Below, piece by piece: positions 17,659 through 27,952 of a DNA stretch of 64,000 bases. Both the position numbers and the translations under genes were made by a program. The notes beneath the pieces were generated by a model. The model worked only from the letters and a program-made list of their open reading frames with translations. It did not search any database and had not been told where the DNA came from. Origin of the DNA: Candidatus Zixiibacteriota bacterium (lineage in GTDB: Bacteria; Zixibacteria; MSB-5A5; GN15; PGXB01); NCBI GenBank assembly GCA_016933695.1, contig JAFGAL010000001.1, positions 62,001 through 126,000 of the forward strand, read 5' to 3'. The number at the start of each line of letters is the position of its first letter. Position 1 is the first letter of the stretch.

Positions 17659-19038
17659 ATGGAATTATTCGACAATGGACAGGGATCGCACGCGGCCGAG
17701 ACGCAGTCCGGAGTGCCGCTGGCCGACCGGATGCGGCCTCGTTCGTTCGATGATTTTTACGGCCAGAAAAAGCTGGTGGGACCGAATACGGCGTTTCGGC
17801 GTTCGATCGAGGAGGATCGGGTCGGCTCGGTAATTTTCTGGGGGCCGCCGGGGTCGGGCAAAACGACACTGGCGGAATTGATCGCACGCGCCACCAGCGG
17901 GCAGTTTATCCCCTTCTCGGCGGTGACATCGAGCATTAAAGAAGTGAAAACCGTCATTTCCCGTGCGGGGAATTTCAAAAAGCTGACCGGCCGGAAGACC
18001 TATATTTTCATCGATGAAATCCATCGGTTCAATAAGGCCCAGCAGGATGCGTTTCTCCCCTATGTGGAACGGGGCGATATCGTCCTGATCGGCGCGACCA
18101 CGGAAAACCCGTCGTTCGAGGTTATCTCGGCGCTGTTGTCGCGGGTGAAAGTGTATGTGCTGGACCGTTTGACCGAGGACGATCTGGCGGGCATTCTCAC
18201 CACCGCCCTGAACGATACCGAACGCGGTCTGGGCAAAATGAATCTAGCCATCGAGGACAAGGCGCTGGCGTTTATCGCGTCGTCGGCTGACGGTGACGCC
18301 AGACGCGCATTGAATATACTGGAGGCGTCCGCGGAGGATGCCGGTGAAAACGGGCGGATTGTTCTGGAGCGGGTGACGGAGATTTATCAGAAGGGCACGT
18401 TGCTGTATGACAAGGCCGGCGAGGAACATTTTAACCTGATTTCCGCCCTCCACAAATCGGTTCGGGGAGGAGACCCCGATGCATCGTTGTACTGGCTGGC
18501 GCGGATGCTGACGGCGGGTGAAGATCGGCTGTATATCGCGCGGCGATTGATTCGGATGGCGGTGGAGGATATCGGTTTGGCTGATCCGAACGCGTTGACG
18601 GTAGCGCTGAACGGCCGTGACACGTATCATTTTCTGGGCACGCCCGAGGGCGAACAGGCGCTGGCGCAGACAGTGGTATACCTGGCGTGCGCGCCGAAAT
18701 CCAATGCGGCGTATATGGCGTTTCAAAAGGCGATGGCCGATGCCGAACAGCATGGTTCGCTTCCGGTACCGCTCTGGATTCGCAACGCGCCGACATCGCT
18801 GATGAAGGGGCTGGGATACGGCAAGGGGTATAAATACGCACACGATTATGAAGACGCCATTACCGATCAGGAGTATTTCCCCGATGAGCTGGCCGGGACG
18901 GAATATTATCATCCCACCACCCACGGCCGCGAAGCCCGGATCGACGACTATTTGCAGAAGTACCGGGAATATCGCAGGAATCTCATGGGATCATCCCGAC
19001 CGGAGGATGAAAAAGACGACAAACCACAGGAAAAATGA
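17659..19038 (+). CDS. rarA: Replication-associated recombination protein A (AAA+ ATPase)
   Basis: 459 residues, the usual length for RarA/MgsA, a clamp-loader-like ATPase acting at stalled replication forks. Walker A GPPGSGKTT at about 63-71, Walker B IFIDEIHRFNKAQQDAFLP at about 115-133, and sensor TTENPSFEV. After the AAA+ core come the C-terminal helical blocks SVRGGDPDASLYWLARML and the GYGKGYKYAHDYE tetramerisation-region motif. A short Lys/Glu/Asp-rich tail follows. The start lies about 160 nt after the previous gene; no strong ribosome-binding site was seen in front of it. Confidence 0.95.
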   Translation: MELFDNGQGSHAAETQSGVPLADRMRPRSFDDFYGQKKLVGPNTAFRRSIEEDRVGSVIFWGPPGSGKTTLAELIARATSGQFIPFSAVTSSIKEVKTVISRAGNFKKLTGRKTYIFIDEIHRFNKAQQDAFLPYVERGDIVLIGATTENPSFEVISALLSRVKVYVLDRLTEDDLAGILTTALNDTERGLGKMNLAIEDKALAFIASSADGDARRALNILEASAEDAGENGRIVLERVTEIYQKGTLLYDKAGEEHFNLISALHKSVRGGDPDASLYWLARMLTAGEDRLYIARRLIRMAVEDIGLADPNALTVALNGRDTYHFLGTPEGEQALAQTVVYLACAPKSNAAYMAFQKAMADAEQHGSLPVPLWIRNAPTSLMKGLGYGKGYKYAHDYEDAITDQEYFPDELAGTEYYHPTTHGREARIDDYLQKYREYRRNLMGSSRPEDEKDDKPQEK

Positions 19039-19095
19039 ACCAAGGACGAGCGCCGGTCGTTTAAGTATATAATGCGCGAACCGAAGATAAGAGTA

Positions 19096-20361
19096 ATGCT
19101 TCACAGAATTGTCGTCATACTGGCGGTTTTAACGGTCCTGCCGATTTCGGTTTCGGCCCAGATCATGCTGATTCCGATGGATCAGGTGCAAACCGATCAT
19201 TTGAAAGCCTATGGAATCGCATTCAAGGCGCTGGAGACCGGCAAGACAGTGGAATGGCTTCTCAATTACCGCGCCGGATCGTTCGTGATCGATGCCGACG
19301 CGGAGTTGGAAAATCTCTGCCTGATTCGCGGCGTGTATACCGAAAGCATCACGTCGGCCGACCTGGCCGATATCTACCGCGCCATCGAAGTGGAAAACAT
19401 GGAGCGGGTGATTCTGGAAAAAGTCCCGGCAATCGCGGTGTATACGCCGCAAAATGTCGAGCCGTGGGACGACGCGGTGACGCTGGCGCTGACTTATGCC
19501 GACATCAAGTACGATATGATCTGGGACGAGGAGGTTCTCGCCGGGGCGCTGGAGGAATACGACTGGATTCATCTGCACCATGAGGATTTCACCGGGCAGT
19601 ACGGCAAGTTTTACGCATCATTTCACAACCAGTTGTGGTACCGTCAGGAAGTCGAGATGAACGAAACCCTGGCACGTCGCCTGGGATTTCGCAAGGTGTC
19701 CGAAATGAAGCTGGAAGTGGCGCGGATGATCAAGGATTACGTGCGCCGGGGCGGATTTCTGTTCGCGATGTGTTCGGCGTGCGAGACGATCGATATCGCG
19801 CTGGCGGCGGCGGGGGTGGATATCTGCCCGAGTGAGTTCGACGGCGACCCGGTCGATGCCAACGCCCAGGAGTCGCTGGATTTTTCCCGCACGCTGGCGT
19901 TCGAGAATTTCCGGGTGACGCTTGATCCGCTGTTGTACCGTCACAGTAATATCGACACCTATCCGGATCGTCTGGCGCGGTTTCCCGACGTGTCCTCCGA
20001 TCATTTTTACCTGTTCGAGTTCGCGGCGAAATTCGATCCGGTTCCGACCATGCTGGTGCAGAATCATGTCGGGCGGGTCGAGGGGTTCATGGGGCAAACC
20101 ACGGCCTTTCGGAAATCGCTGTTGAAGGATTATGTCACGATTCTCGGGGAGGTCACGGGATTCGACGAAGTGCGCTACATCCACGGAAATTTCGGGCGCG
20201 GAACATTCACATTTCTGGCCGGGCACGATCCCGAGGATTACCGTCACATGGTGGGCGATCCGCCGACCGATTTGTCACTGCATAAAAACTCGCCGGGATA
20301 TCGGCTGATACTCAACAACGTCCTTTTCCCCGCCGCGAAGAAAAAAGAGCGGAAGACGTAA
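19096..20361 (+). CDS. Exported 'asparagine synthetase B-like' family protein (amidotransferase-like)
   Basis: 421 residues from ATG 19096; ATG 19072 is an equally open start. An N-terminal signal peptide (hydrophobic run ending VSAQ) predicts export. It belongs to a family, frequent in Bacteroidetes and relatives, that databases often name asparagine synthetase B although it is unrelated to AsnB. Familiar blocks are LIPMDxxQxxHLKAYGIA, EWLLNYRAGSF, PWDDAVTLALTYADIKYD, HLHHEDFTGQYGKF and GGFLFAMCSACETIDIALA, where a cysteine sits at the place of a class I glutamine-amidotransferase nucleophile elbow. The reaction is unknown. It follows rarA by about 60 nt and ends 7 nt from the convergent gene. 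Confidence 0.75.
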   Translation: MLHRIVVILAVLTVLPISVSAQIMLIPMDQVQTDHLKAYGIAFKALETGKTVEWLLNYRAGSFVIDADAELENLCLIRGVYTESITSADLADIYRAIEVENMERVILEKVPAIAVYTPQNVEPWDDAVTLALTYADIKYDMIWDEEVLAGALEEYDWIHLHHEDFTGQYGKFYASFHNQLWYRQEVEMNETLARRLGFRKVSEMKLEVARMIKDYVRRGGFLFAMCSACETIDIALAAAGVDICPSEFDGDPVDANAQESLDFSRTLAFENFRVTLDPLLYRHSNIDTYPDRLARFPDVSSDHFYLFEFAAKFDPVPTMLVQNHVGRVEGFMGQTTAFRKSLLKDYVTILGEVTGFDEVRYIHGNFGRGTFTFLAGHDPEDYRHMVGDPPTDLSLHKNSPGYRLILNNVLFPAAKKKERKT

Positions 20362-20368
20362 GCCTTTT

Positions 20369-23300
20369 TTATTCACACCCGACCAGCGGTTCCGGGCCAG
20401 GCGGCATGCCGTAGAGGTAATCAATCAAATATAAAATATCGAGCAGGTTGATGCGGCAATCGGCGTCGGCATCGCCGGTTTTCAACGGATTCGGCGCGGG
20501 GCCGGGCGGGCTGTTATAGAGATAATCGATCAGAAACAGCAAATCGAGCAGATTGACACTCCAGTCATTGTTGGCGTCGCCCAGTCGCCAGGTGCGGAAG
20601 GTCAGGGTGTTGGTGCTGAGTGTTGACCGTCCGGTGTTGTCGGTGGCTTTCACGCGCCACCAGTAGGCGGTGTTATACAGCAAGCCGCCGGTCAACTGGT
20701 GCGAGGTATTCCAGATACTGTCGACGGTCTGAAGAAAACTGAACGTACTGTCGGTGGCAATCTGCAGAGTGTAGTACACCGAGTCGCCGGGATCGAACTC
20801 GACCGCTTCCAGCCAGGAGAATTCCGGAAGCAGATTGTGAATGATCAACCCCGAATACCCCGGTTCGACCACGAGAAATTGCTGCGGAGGCTCCTCAACG
20901 GCATTGATCATAAACGCTGCGAACGGCGACCATGACGAATATTCATATTCGTCGAAACATCGTCCCCGCCAGCAATAGGCCTGGTTTTCCGCCAGCGCCG
21001 GACTGACACTCCAGCCGGTGGAGTCGGCCTGTTCGATGATGCCCTCGGCGGCATACAACGGGCCGGGCGCGGTGCTGTCCTGATAGATCTCGAAGTCATA
21101 GCGGCGGAAATCGTTTTCGGCATCGGTGGCATTCGTCAAAAACAAAATCGGCATGTCCGATGCAATGATGATATTGCCCGCCGGATGCATCGGAAGCGGC
21201 ATGGTCGGCGCGGTATTCATGCGAAAAACCGCCGCATACCATTCGGACGCGGCCAATGCATGGCGCACGCGAAGTCTCAGATGATAGACAACGCCGTCCT
21301 GCAACGCGGCACCGGCATACACCGTCTCGGTGTCGGTCGCAAGCATCTCTCCGGGATCCCACATTTCGGCGACACTCCAGTCGTCATCGGTTCCGACTTG
21401 CATTTCGAAGGACATCTGCACATCGTCATTGCCCGGATCGATATATTCCCATGCGATACACGGGGTCTGGTCGATCACATGACCAGCGGGAAAAGCGCCG
21501 TCGATCGTCAGCCCGCCGATTTCCGGAGGCGCGGGAGTGATGGTTATTTCGACCAGTTCGCTGTCGGCCAAATCACTGTCGGAAACGATAAACCATACCG
21601 GATAACTCCCAACCAGACCATAGGCGACATTCCAGTCGAACGACGCGGTACCATCACCATGATCGCTGAATTGCGCCCCGGGCGGTGAATTTTCCACAGT
21701 CATGAACAGCTGGTCCTCATCGGGATCAACCGCCGTGATTTCGAAATCCAGGGATTGTCCCTCTTCGACCGTTTTCGGTCCGATGACATTTAAAACCGGA
21801 GCATGGTTGGCAATCGGCAGATTGCGCAGGACAGTCACCGTGTACGGGGTCAACCGGTCGGCGGACGCCAGGTCCAATGCCCCATCGCCGTCGAAATCCG
21901 CGGACGCAACGGCATTGGGCATATCGCCAAGCACCGGGCAGGAGATGTACGGTGCAAAGGTGGCGTCGCCGTGATTGAGCAAGACGGCGATGTCATCGGA
22001 ACCGGAATTGGCAACCGCCAGATCAATGTCGCCGTCACCGTCGAAATCGCCTCCGCAGGTCCCATATGGCGCATCACCCACGGCATAGAGCACATGCGAT
22101 GCGAAGGTGGCATTACCGTTGTTTTTCAGAATAGAGACATTGTCGGAAAGTTCGTTTTCGACGGCCAGATCGATGTCGCCGTCGCCGTCCAGATCGGCGG
22201 CATACACACTATGCGGACGGGTTCCGACCGTATAGGTCATCTTTGCGGCGAAGGTCCCGTCGCCGATATTTCGCAGGACGGATATTTTGTCGGGATCGCG
22301 ATTGGTGGTAATGAGGTCGATATCGCCGTCACGATCCAGATCGGCCGAAGTTATTCCGCGGGGGTAATTGTTGACGGGATAGGTTACGTGCGCGGCAAAG
22401 GTCCCGTCGCCATTGTTCATCAGGATCGACACATTATCGGACGAGGCATTGGCCGTGGCAATGTCCTGATACCCATCGCGATTGAAATCCGCCACGGTCA
22501 GCGCCCCGGGTGAAATCCCGACGGCATGGTTGACATCGGAGACAAAGGTGCCGTCGCCGTTATTTCGCACCACCGACACGGTATTGGTCACCCAGTCCGC
22601 CGTCACCAGATCGGGACTACCGTCGGCATCAATATCCGCGGCGGCCAGTGCAATCGGGCCGTTGTTGACACCGCACGTACCGCCCGCCTGAAAGGTCCCG
22701 TCGCCCAGATTGTCAAGAAGGGTCACGGTATTGGCGCCATAATCGGCGGCGGCCAGGTCGATATCATGGTCGCCGTCAAAATCGGCCGCCGCGACGGCAT
22801 ACGGGTTGGTCCCGACGGTATACGCCGAATCCGCAATGAAATGGCCGTAACCGCCACCCACGGCGATCGTAAACGCCCATGCATATGACGCGGTCAGCGG
22901 GATATGGCGTTCGGACCGCACCGCATCGGAAACGATCACGCGGATACGATCCCCCGGCGGCAGGGGCGGATCGGGAGTAAATGCCGCCCGCATGAGGTCG
23001 GGATCATAGCCATACATGCCGACCGGACGCCCCAGACAGGCCGAATAGACGAATACGGTACTGTCGGCGACGGTCGCCGGATCCATCGGCATGTCAAAGG
23101 TCATCGTCACATTGACGTCGGCCGGGACATTCGCGGCATGCAAAGGCGGTTCATATGCCAGAAGATGCGGCGGGGTCTGGTCATAATAGAAAGCGCCAAT
23201 ATCATTACGGGTACCGTCGGGATCGGTGTACTCCGCTCCCGGATCGCCGGCATCGAGACAGGGGGAACCCCACTGCAGAGCGTAATCGGCTTCAGCGGTA

Positions 23301-24070
23301 TCGACAAACAGCGGATCAACCGACAGATCGGTGGAGTCGGCGGTCATGCCGCCATAGTAATTGACCGTATTGTTCCAGATATCGTTGTACTGACGCGTCA
23401 TGGAAAGCAGATTATTGTAAAACCCATAGACACTGCATCCGGTGACAATATTATTTTTGACAATCGAGTTGACGGAATAAATGACCATTCCCCGGTCGGC
23501 GACGGCAATGGTATTATTGGTAACCATGATCGAATCGGCATTGGACCAGATCACTCCCCAGGCATCGGGATTATCATAAAACAGGTTGTGGTGAATATTC
23601 GGATGAGCATCACCCGTGACACGGATTACGGCATGATCCTGTGACAGACCGTAATGATCCGTAAAGCGATTGTCGGTAATCGTCGGGGAGCTTGCCGATA
23701 TATACAAAACCGCGGCATTGACGGTTCCGGTACATGTGAATCCGGAAAGCACCGCCGCATCGGTTTCGCCGTTGATAAACCGCACCAGCGGGATCGCGTC
23801 GTCCGGCGGCATCAATGTGGTGCCCGATGGCCCGCCAAAGCTGATAACAACAATATCCTTACCCAGGAAATTCAGCTGGACGACATATGTGCCGGGATAC
23901 ACCAGGACGGTGTCGCCGTCCGATGCGGAACCGATGGCCGATGGAATCGACGGCATATCATAGGGGACGCGGATGGTGTTTGCACCAGCCGATGTCGTCA
24001 GAAACGTCAGCAGACAAGCCAACAGCAGGAAAAGCAATAGCTTTGGCGGTGCGAGTTTTGATGCGGGCAT
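20369..24070 (-). CDS. Very large secreted multidomain protein: beta-helix, Ig-like, FG-GAP/VCBS repeats, Fn3, dockerin
   Basis: 1233 residues from ATG 24070, which has GGGTGG upstream; GTG 24079 is the alternative. Signal peptide about 1-30. About 30-300 is a right-handed beta-helix of the pectate-lyase-like type with NNxI/NxxF rungs. About 310-405 is a bacterial Ig-like domain (PxxAANVPADVNVTMTFDMPMDP). About 410-775 holds roughly seven FG-GAP/VCBS units of the form ADFDGDGDIDLAxAN...LxNxGDGTFxxxxxY, predicted to form a calcium-binding beta-propeller. Cadherin/Fn3-like modules follow (about 780-1165). The end has two dockerin repeats with NLLDLLFLIDYLY and NLLDILYLIDYLY. Likely cell-surface or extracellular; ligand unknown. 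Confidence 0.85.
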   Translation of the reverse strand: MPASKLAPPKLLLFLLLACLLTFLTTSAGANTIRVPYDMPSIPSAIGSASDGDTVLVYPGTYVVQLNFLGKDIVVISFGGPSGTTLMPPDDAIPLVRFINGETDAAVLSGFTCTGTVNAAVLYISASSPTITDNRFTDHYGLSQDHAVIRVTGDAHPNIHHNLFYDNPDAWGVIWSNADSIMVTNNTIAVADRGMVIYSVNSIVKNNIVTGCSVYGFYNNLLSMTRQYNDIWNNTVNYYGGMTADSTDLSVDPLFVDTAEADYALQWGSPCLDAGDPGAEYTDPDGTRNDIGAFYYDQTPPHLLAYEPPLHAANVPADVNVTMTFDMPMDPATVADSTVFVYSACLGRPVGMYGYDPDLMRAAFTPDPPLPPGDRIRVIVSDAVRSERHIPLTASYAWAFTIAVGGGYGHFIADSAYTVGTNPYAVAAADFDGDHDIDLAAADYGANTVTLLDNLGDGTFQAGGTCGVNNGPIALAAADIDADGSPDLVTADWVTNTVSVVRNNGDGTFVSDVNHAVGISPGALTVADFNRDGYQDIATANASSDNVSILMNNGDGTFAAHVTYPVNNYPRGITSADLDRDGDIDLITTNRDPDKISVLRNIGDGTFAAKMTYTVGTRPHSVYAADLDGDGDIDLAVENELSDNVSILKNNGNATFASHVLYAVGDAPYGTCGGDFDGDGDIDLAVANSGSDDIAVLLNHGDATFAPYISCPVLGDMPNAVASADFDGDGALDLASADRLTPYTVTVLRNLPIANHAPVLNVIGPKTVEEGQSLDFEITAVDPDEDQLFMTVENSPPGAQFSDHGDGTASFDWNVAYGLVGSYPVWFIVSDSDLADSELVEITITPAPPEIGGLTIDGAFPAGHVIDQTPCIAWEYIDPGNDDVQMSFEMQVGTDDDWSVAEMWDPGEMLATDTETVYAGAALQDGVVYHLRLRVRHALAASEWYAAVFRMNTAPTMPLPMHPAGNIIIASDMPILFLTNATDAENDFRRYDFEIYQDSTAPGPLYAAEGIIEQADSTGWSVSPALAENQAYCWRGRCFDEYEYSSWSPFAAFMINAVEEPPQQFLVVEPGYSGLIIHNLLPEFSWLEAVEFDPGDSVYYTLQIATDSTFSFLQTVDSIWNTSHQLTGGLLYNTAYWWRVKATDNTGRSTLSTNTLTFRTWRLGDANNDWSVNLLDLLFLIDYLYNSPPGPAPNPLKTGDADADCRINLLDILYLIDYLYGMPPGPEPLVGCE

Positions 24071-24120
24071 ACGTCCCACCCGGTTTTATATTCCTGTTGC
24101 AACAGACTGTGGCTGTACAA

Positions 24121-24148
24121 AATATACGCCACCCGTGATTTTAGTCAA
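24121..24148 (-). promoter_or_regulatory. Promoter of the 24070 gene
   Basis: Minus strand TTGACT (24148-24143), 16-nt spacer, TATATT (24126-24121), about 50 nt before the start codon. Confidence 0.5.
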
Positions 24149-24181
24149 CAGTAAGATTATCGGCGGATTGACCTAAAAGCT

Positions 24182-24208
24182 AAGGGACAGCCGAAATGGC
24201 TGTCCCTT
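24182..24208 (-). terminator. Terminator after the 27710 gene
   Basis: Perfect 11-bp stem AAGGGACAGCC/GGCTGTCCCTT with a 5-nt loop, about 22 nt after the stop codon at 24231; TTTT follows after a short AGC. It also insulates the next gene on the same strand. Confidence 0.75.
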
Positions 24209-24230
24209 GCATCGATTGCCGCAGGGTCAT

Positions 24231-27200
24231 TTAGTAATATTGAACCGGCGCGGGTCCGGTCGGATCGCCGTAGAGGTATTCGATCAGATAGAGAATATCC
24301 AGCAGATCAATGGTCCCGTCACCGTTAACATCGCCCATACTTATGGGACTGGGAGCCGCTCCCGGCGGATGCATGTAGAGATAGAGAATCAGATACAGAA
24401 TATCCAGCAGGTTGACGGCACCGTCGTGGTTGAGATCGCCCGGCGGGAATCCGGCCACCAACAGCTCAATGGGAACCGCCACGGTATCAAACCACACGGA
24501 ATTCGGGACGATGAAGATCGTATCGTAATACATGCCGGCCGGCAGACTGTCGACGGCCACGTGCACCCACAACTCGATATCGGTCTGCTGGAGCAGGGTA
24601 TCGTCGTAGTTGACCCAGACCCATGGCCGCAGGTTGTAATACGCGAAGGGGACGGTGGCCCCATTTTCTTCATAGACATATAATGACCGGAAAATCAAAT
24701 CGTCAAAACCGCTCAGAGAGAACGATTCCGGATCGGTCAGCACCGTGAATTCGGTCTGTCCGCCGGTCACCGCCAGAATCACCGGGATTTTCACATCGGC
24801 AAACGTCAATGTGTCATCCAGCGGATCATAGATGATCATGGTGTCACGGTAGATGCCATCGGCAAGACCCTCGGTATATATCGAGAAGAAAACCGAATCA
24901 TGGGTAATGCGCGGCGAACCGCTCGGTTCGATAACCAGCCAATCACTGCCGAGACTGGTGGCAACGTCGAAGAACAGATTCATCCCGCTCTGCTCATACA
25001 CCACCGTATAATTGAACCGGGCGCTGTCTCCGGCGACCATATTGAACGTGAACAGATTCGGCTCGGCAATGACAACCGGGACAGTTTCCCCCACCACGAC
25101 CGAGATCGGAACCACCAGCGTATCGAAATAAATCGATTCGGGAATGATGAACAGCGTGTCGGTATGGATGCCTGAGGTCAGTCCCGAATCGGTCGCCCTC
25201 ACAAACAGGGCTTCGGGCGTATTAAACGGCGACTGGTATGTGCCAAGAACCTCGAACCAGGACGCATCCCACTCACAATGAAAAGGAATGGTGGCGTCGT
25301 GTATCTCATATATCAGCAATGAATCGTATTGCACTTCTCCCGGATCGAGATAGAACCGCAGATAGGTCGGGGCGGCCCGAACCACGTAGTCCACACTGTC
25401 ATCCACAACCGTCAGGGTTACCGGCACAATCAACGGCGAATTGTCGGCGTCGTAGGCGTAGATGACAATGCTGTCGGAGTAATTGCCGGGCAACAAACCA
25501 TCGGTATTGATATTGATCGGGATGTCTTCCGGCGTATACAGCGGCGTTATCGCCATCGTATCGATATCCAGCCAGGATGCAAAATTATACGTCCAGAAAT
25601 CGACTGACCGTCCGAACATCTCAAACACATGCAGGGTGTCATGTGCCTGGCCGCCGGCATTCAGCGTGAAGAAGAATTCCTCCGGTATCGTGGTCAGAAG
25701 GGTCAGGCTGTCATCATCCTGCACGGTCAGATACACCGGCACCACGATCGGCGTATTGGACGCATCATATGTGTCCAGAATAATGCTGTCGGCATACGGG
25801 CCGGGCGCCAGACCATCGGTGTTGATGATGATCGGAAGGTCTTCCGGCGTAAACAGCGGCGAGGCCGTCATGGTATCGACATACAGCCAGGACGAGTAGT
25901 TGTATGTCCAGAAATTGATTGACTGCCCGAATACATCATACACATGCAGGGTGTCATATCCCTGATCGCCGACATCCAGCGTGTAGTAAAACTCCAGTGG
26001 CATCGTGGCCAGATACGTCAGCGTATCGCCGGCGGTAACGGTCAGACTCACCGGAATATACAGTGGCGTTCCGGCCTCCGGCGTGTACGGAATCACGGTA
26101 ATCGTGTCGTAGTACGTGCCGACCGGAAGGCTGTCGGTGTTAATCCAGAACGACAGGTTAAACGGCGTTACCGGGGCCGTGACGAACAGCGGCAGGGTCA
26201 GCCAGGGCCGCTTGTTTGACAACCCGCATTCGACATTGGCGCCGTTGTTTTCGACGACAGTCACCACGGCGGTATCGATCGTGTTCTCCGGAACGGAAAA
26301 CTCTAACCATGCCGGTATCGCTCTCAGGGAATATCCAGCGGTATCGACGACCAGCCGGACCGAAATATCGTATTCATACCTGCGCGAAAACGGGGAGTTA
26401 TCATAGCCGTGTACTTCCACGGTATCGTAATATTCGCCAATCGGCAATCCGTCGGTGATGATTGTCAGCGGGATGTACCCCGGTGTCGGCACCGGTGTCG
26501 GATACTCGGGGATGGACAGCCAGGACCCGATATAGGTCACGGCATCGAATGTCATCGGCAATCCGCTGGCTTCATAGACATACAGCGAATCATACAGCGT
26601 ATCGCCCGGCTCGCCGCGGAGATTAAGCCAGAACGGATTTACCATCAACTGCGGCTGAACCGCTTCAACGGTTAGTTGTACCGGCACATAGATATCGGGA
26701 AATGAAACGCCGTCGGTGTCGCTGAAAAAGCACACGGTATCGATATAAAGACCCGGATCGAGATCACCGGCGTAGATATCGTACACCACGGAATCCGGCG
26801 TCGTGCCGTACGGGAGTGAATCATGAAAATACAGCCATGAGCTTCCCTGCGTTTTCGTATACCGGAAGAGAATGTTGTCTCCGTGTTCTTCATACACGAA
26901 AAAGCTTTGCAGTTGCGCCATCTGTCCCGGTGAGAGCGAAATTTCCACCATCTCGGGAACCACAATCACACGCGGCTCATCATACATGATCACCGTCACC
27001 GGAATGGTGTCGGACGGAATGGCGGGATCGGTCGGCATGATGATGATTGAGTCGGTGTATACGCCGGTCGCAAACGTCGACACGTCGAATTCCACATCCA
27101 GGGCAATCGGCGTGGTATACGGCGGACTGTACCCCGGCGCATCGACAATCAGCCATGATTCACTTACGGCTACGTTGAAGGAGACCGCGCCGCCGTACAT

Positions 27201-27710
27201 CTCGCTGACATACAGCGAGTCTGTATAGGTCTCACCCTGGTACAGGTGCACGTAGAAATAGTCCGGCGAATATTGCAGGATGGTTTCGGTCGCCTCGACA
27301 TGGAGCGTAACCGGAATCGAAAGGTTGTTACAGGCGTCCTGAGACGTGATCGAGATGGTATCGACATACCAGCCGGGATCAAGACCTGCGGTGCTGACGT
27401 TGACGAAAATAATCTCCGGCGTTAACAGCGGCGATGCTGTCATGGTATCGACTTCGAGCCACTCACTACCGTAGCCGGTACTGGTTATGAAGGCAATGGT
27501 ATCCCCGTACTCTTCATACACGTACAAACTTTCGCCGAGAATGGAATCACCGGCATTCAGATTAAAGGTGAACTGTGAGGGCTCAGCCGCGAGGTACCGG
27601 CAGTCTTTGGAAGCCTGGGCATGAGCGGTGAGGGGGCCGGCGGCGATAAGTAATGCGCAGAACAGCGCGGCAACGACCGCAGACCTTTGGGATTGAATAC
27701 ACAATCGCAT
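24231..27710 (-). CDS. Very large secreted protein with ten Ig-like/BACON-like repeats and C-terminal dockerins
   Basis: 1159 residues from ATG 27710, selected because GGGGAGG stands upstream; a farther in-frame ATG at 27770 lacks one and precedes the signal peptide. The signal peptide ends at TAHAQ. The body is ten tandem modules of about 105 residues, each with the pattern P-x3-F-x-L-x2-G-x6-L-x-VYE-x2-G, then SWL-x-VD, then TDGLxxGxYxDTIxIxxxD and VPVxLxV. This resembles BACON and related choice-of-anchor Ig-like modules. Modules six and seven are nearly identical. Two dockerin-type units (DLNHDGAVNLLDILYLILYLY, DVNGDGTIDLLDILYLIEYLY) close it. Probably a surface adhesive or scaffolding protein; function unknown. 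Confidence 0.85.
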   Translation of the reverse strand: MRLCIQSQRSAVVAALFCALLIAAGPLTAHAQASKDCRYLAAEPSQFTFNLNAGDSILGESLYVYEEYGDTIAFITSTGYGSEWLEVDTMTASPLLTPEIIFVNVSTAGLDPGWYVDTISITSQDACNNLSIPVTLHVEATETILQYSPDYFYVHLYQGETYTDSLYVSEMYGGAVSFNVAVSESWLIVDAPGYSPPYTTPIALDVEFDVSTFATGVYTDSIIIMPTDPAIPSDTIPVTVIMYDEPRVIVVPEMVEISLSPGQMAQLQSFFVYEEHGDNILFRYTKTQGSSWLYFHDSLPYGTTPDSVVYDIYAGDLDPGLYIDTVCFFSDTDGVSFPDIYVPVQLTVEAVQPQLMVNPFWLNLRGEPGDTLYDSLYVYEASGLPMTFDAVTYIGSWLSIPEYPTPVPTPGYIPLTIITDGLPIGEYYDTVEVHGYDNSPFSRRYEYDISVRLVVDTAGYSLRAIPAWLEFSVPENTIDTAVVTVVENNGANVECGLSNKRPWLTLPLFVTAPVTPFNLSFWINTDSLPVGTYYDTITVIPYTPEAGTPLYIPVSLTVTAGDTLTYLATMPLEFYYTLDVGDQGYDTLHVYDVFGQSINFWTYNYSSWLYVDTMTASPLFTPEDLPIIINTDGLAPGPYADSIILDTYDASNTPIVVPVYLTVQDDDSLTLLTTIPEEFFFTLNAGGQAHDTLHVFEMFGRSVDFWTYNFASWLDIDTMAITPLYTPEDIPININTDGLLPGNYSDSIVIYAYDADNSPLIVPVTLTVVDDSVDYVVRAAPTYLRFYLDPGEVQYDSLLIYEIHDATIPFHCEWDASWFEVLGTYQSPFNTPEALFVRATDSGLTSGIHTDTLFIIPESIYFDTLVVPISVVVGETVPVVIAEPNLFTFNMVAGDSARFNYTVVYEQSGMNLFFDVATSLGSDWLVIEPSGSPRITHDSVFFSIYTEGLADGIYRDTMIIYDPLDDTLTFADVKIPVILAVTGGQTEFTVLTDPESFSLSGFDDLIFRSLYVYEENGATVPFAYYNLRPWVWVNYDDTLLQQTDIELWVHVAVDSLPAGMYYDTIFIVPNSVWFDTVAVPIELLVAGFPPGDLNHDGAVNLLDILYLILYLYMHPPGAAPSPISMGDVNGDGTIDLLDILYLIEYLYGDPTGPAPVQYY

Positions 27711-27837
27711 AGTTTTGCCTCCCCATTGGAGATTAAAGGTTCCGGCAAACCCCTGACATGCGCTGTACACGTAATCCTTCTTTTGCCTGTGTTAACCTGT
27801 CTTGGGTTGCCAATACATCACTATGCGAGCCCAGTAA

Positions 27838-27866
27838 AGTATACGTTTCAGCATTGATTTTGTCAA
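27838..27866 (-). promoter_or_regulatory. Promoter of the 27710 gene
   Basis: Minus strand TTGACA (27866-27861), 17-nt spacer, TATACT (27843-27838): near-consensus sigma-70-type promoter giving a leader of about 120 nt. Confidence 0.7.
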
Positions 27867-27952
27867 GTTGAAAGGAGAATCAGATTATCCGAGTCCGGAA
27901 ATCCGGTATATCCAATCGACGGCTGCAAAACGGCATGATTGTCTATTGAAAA

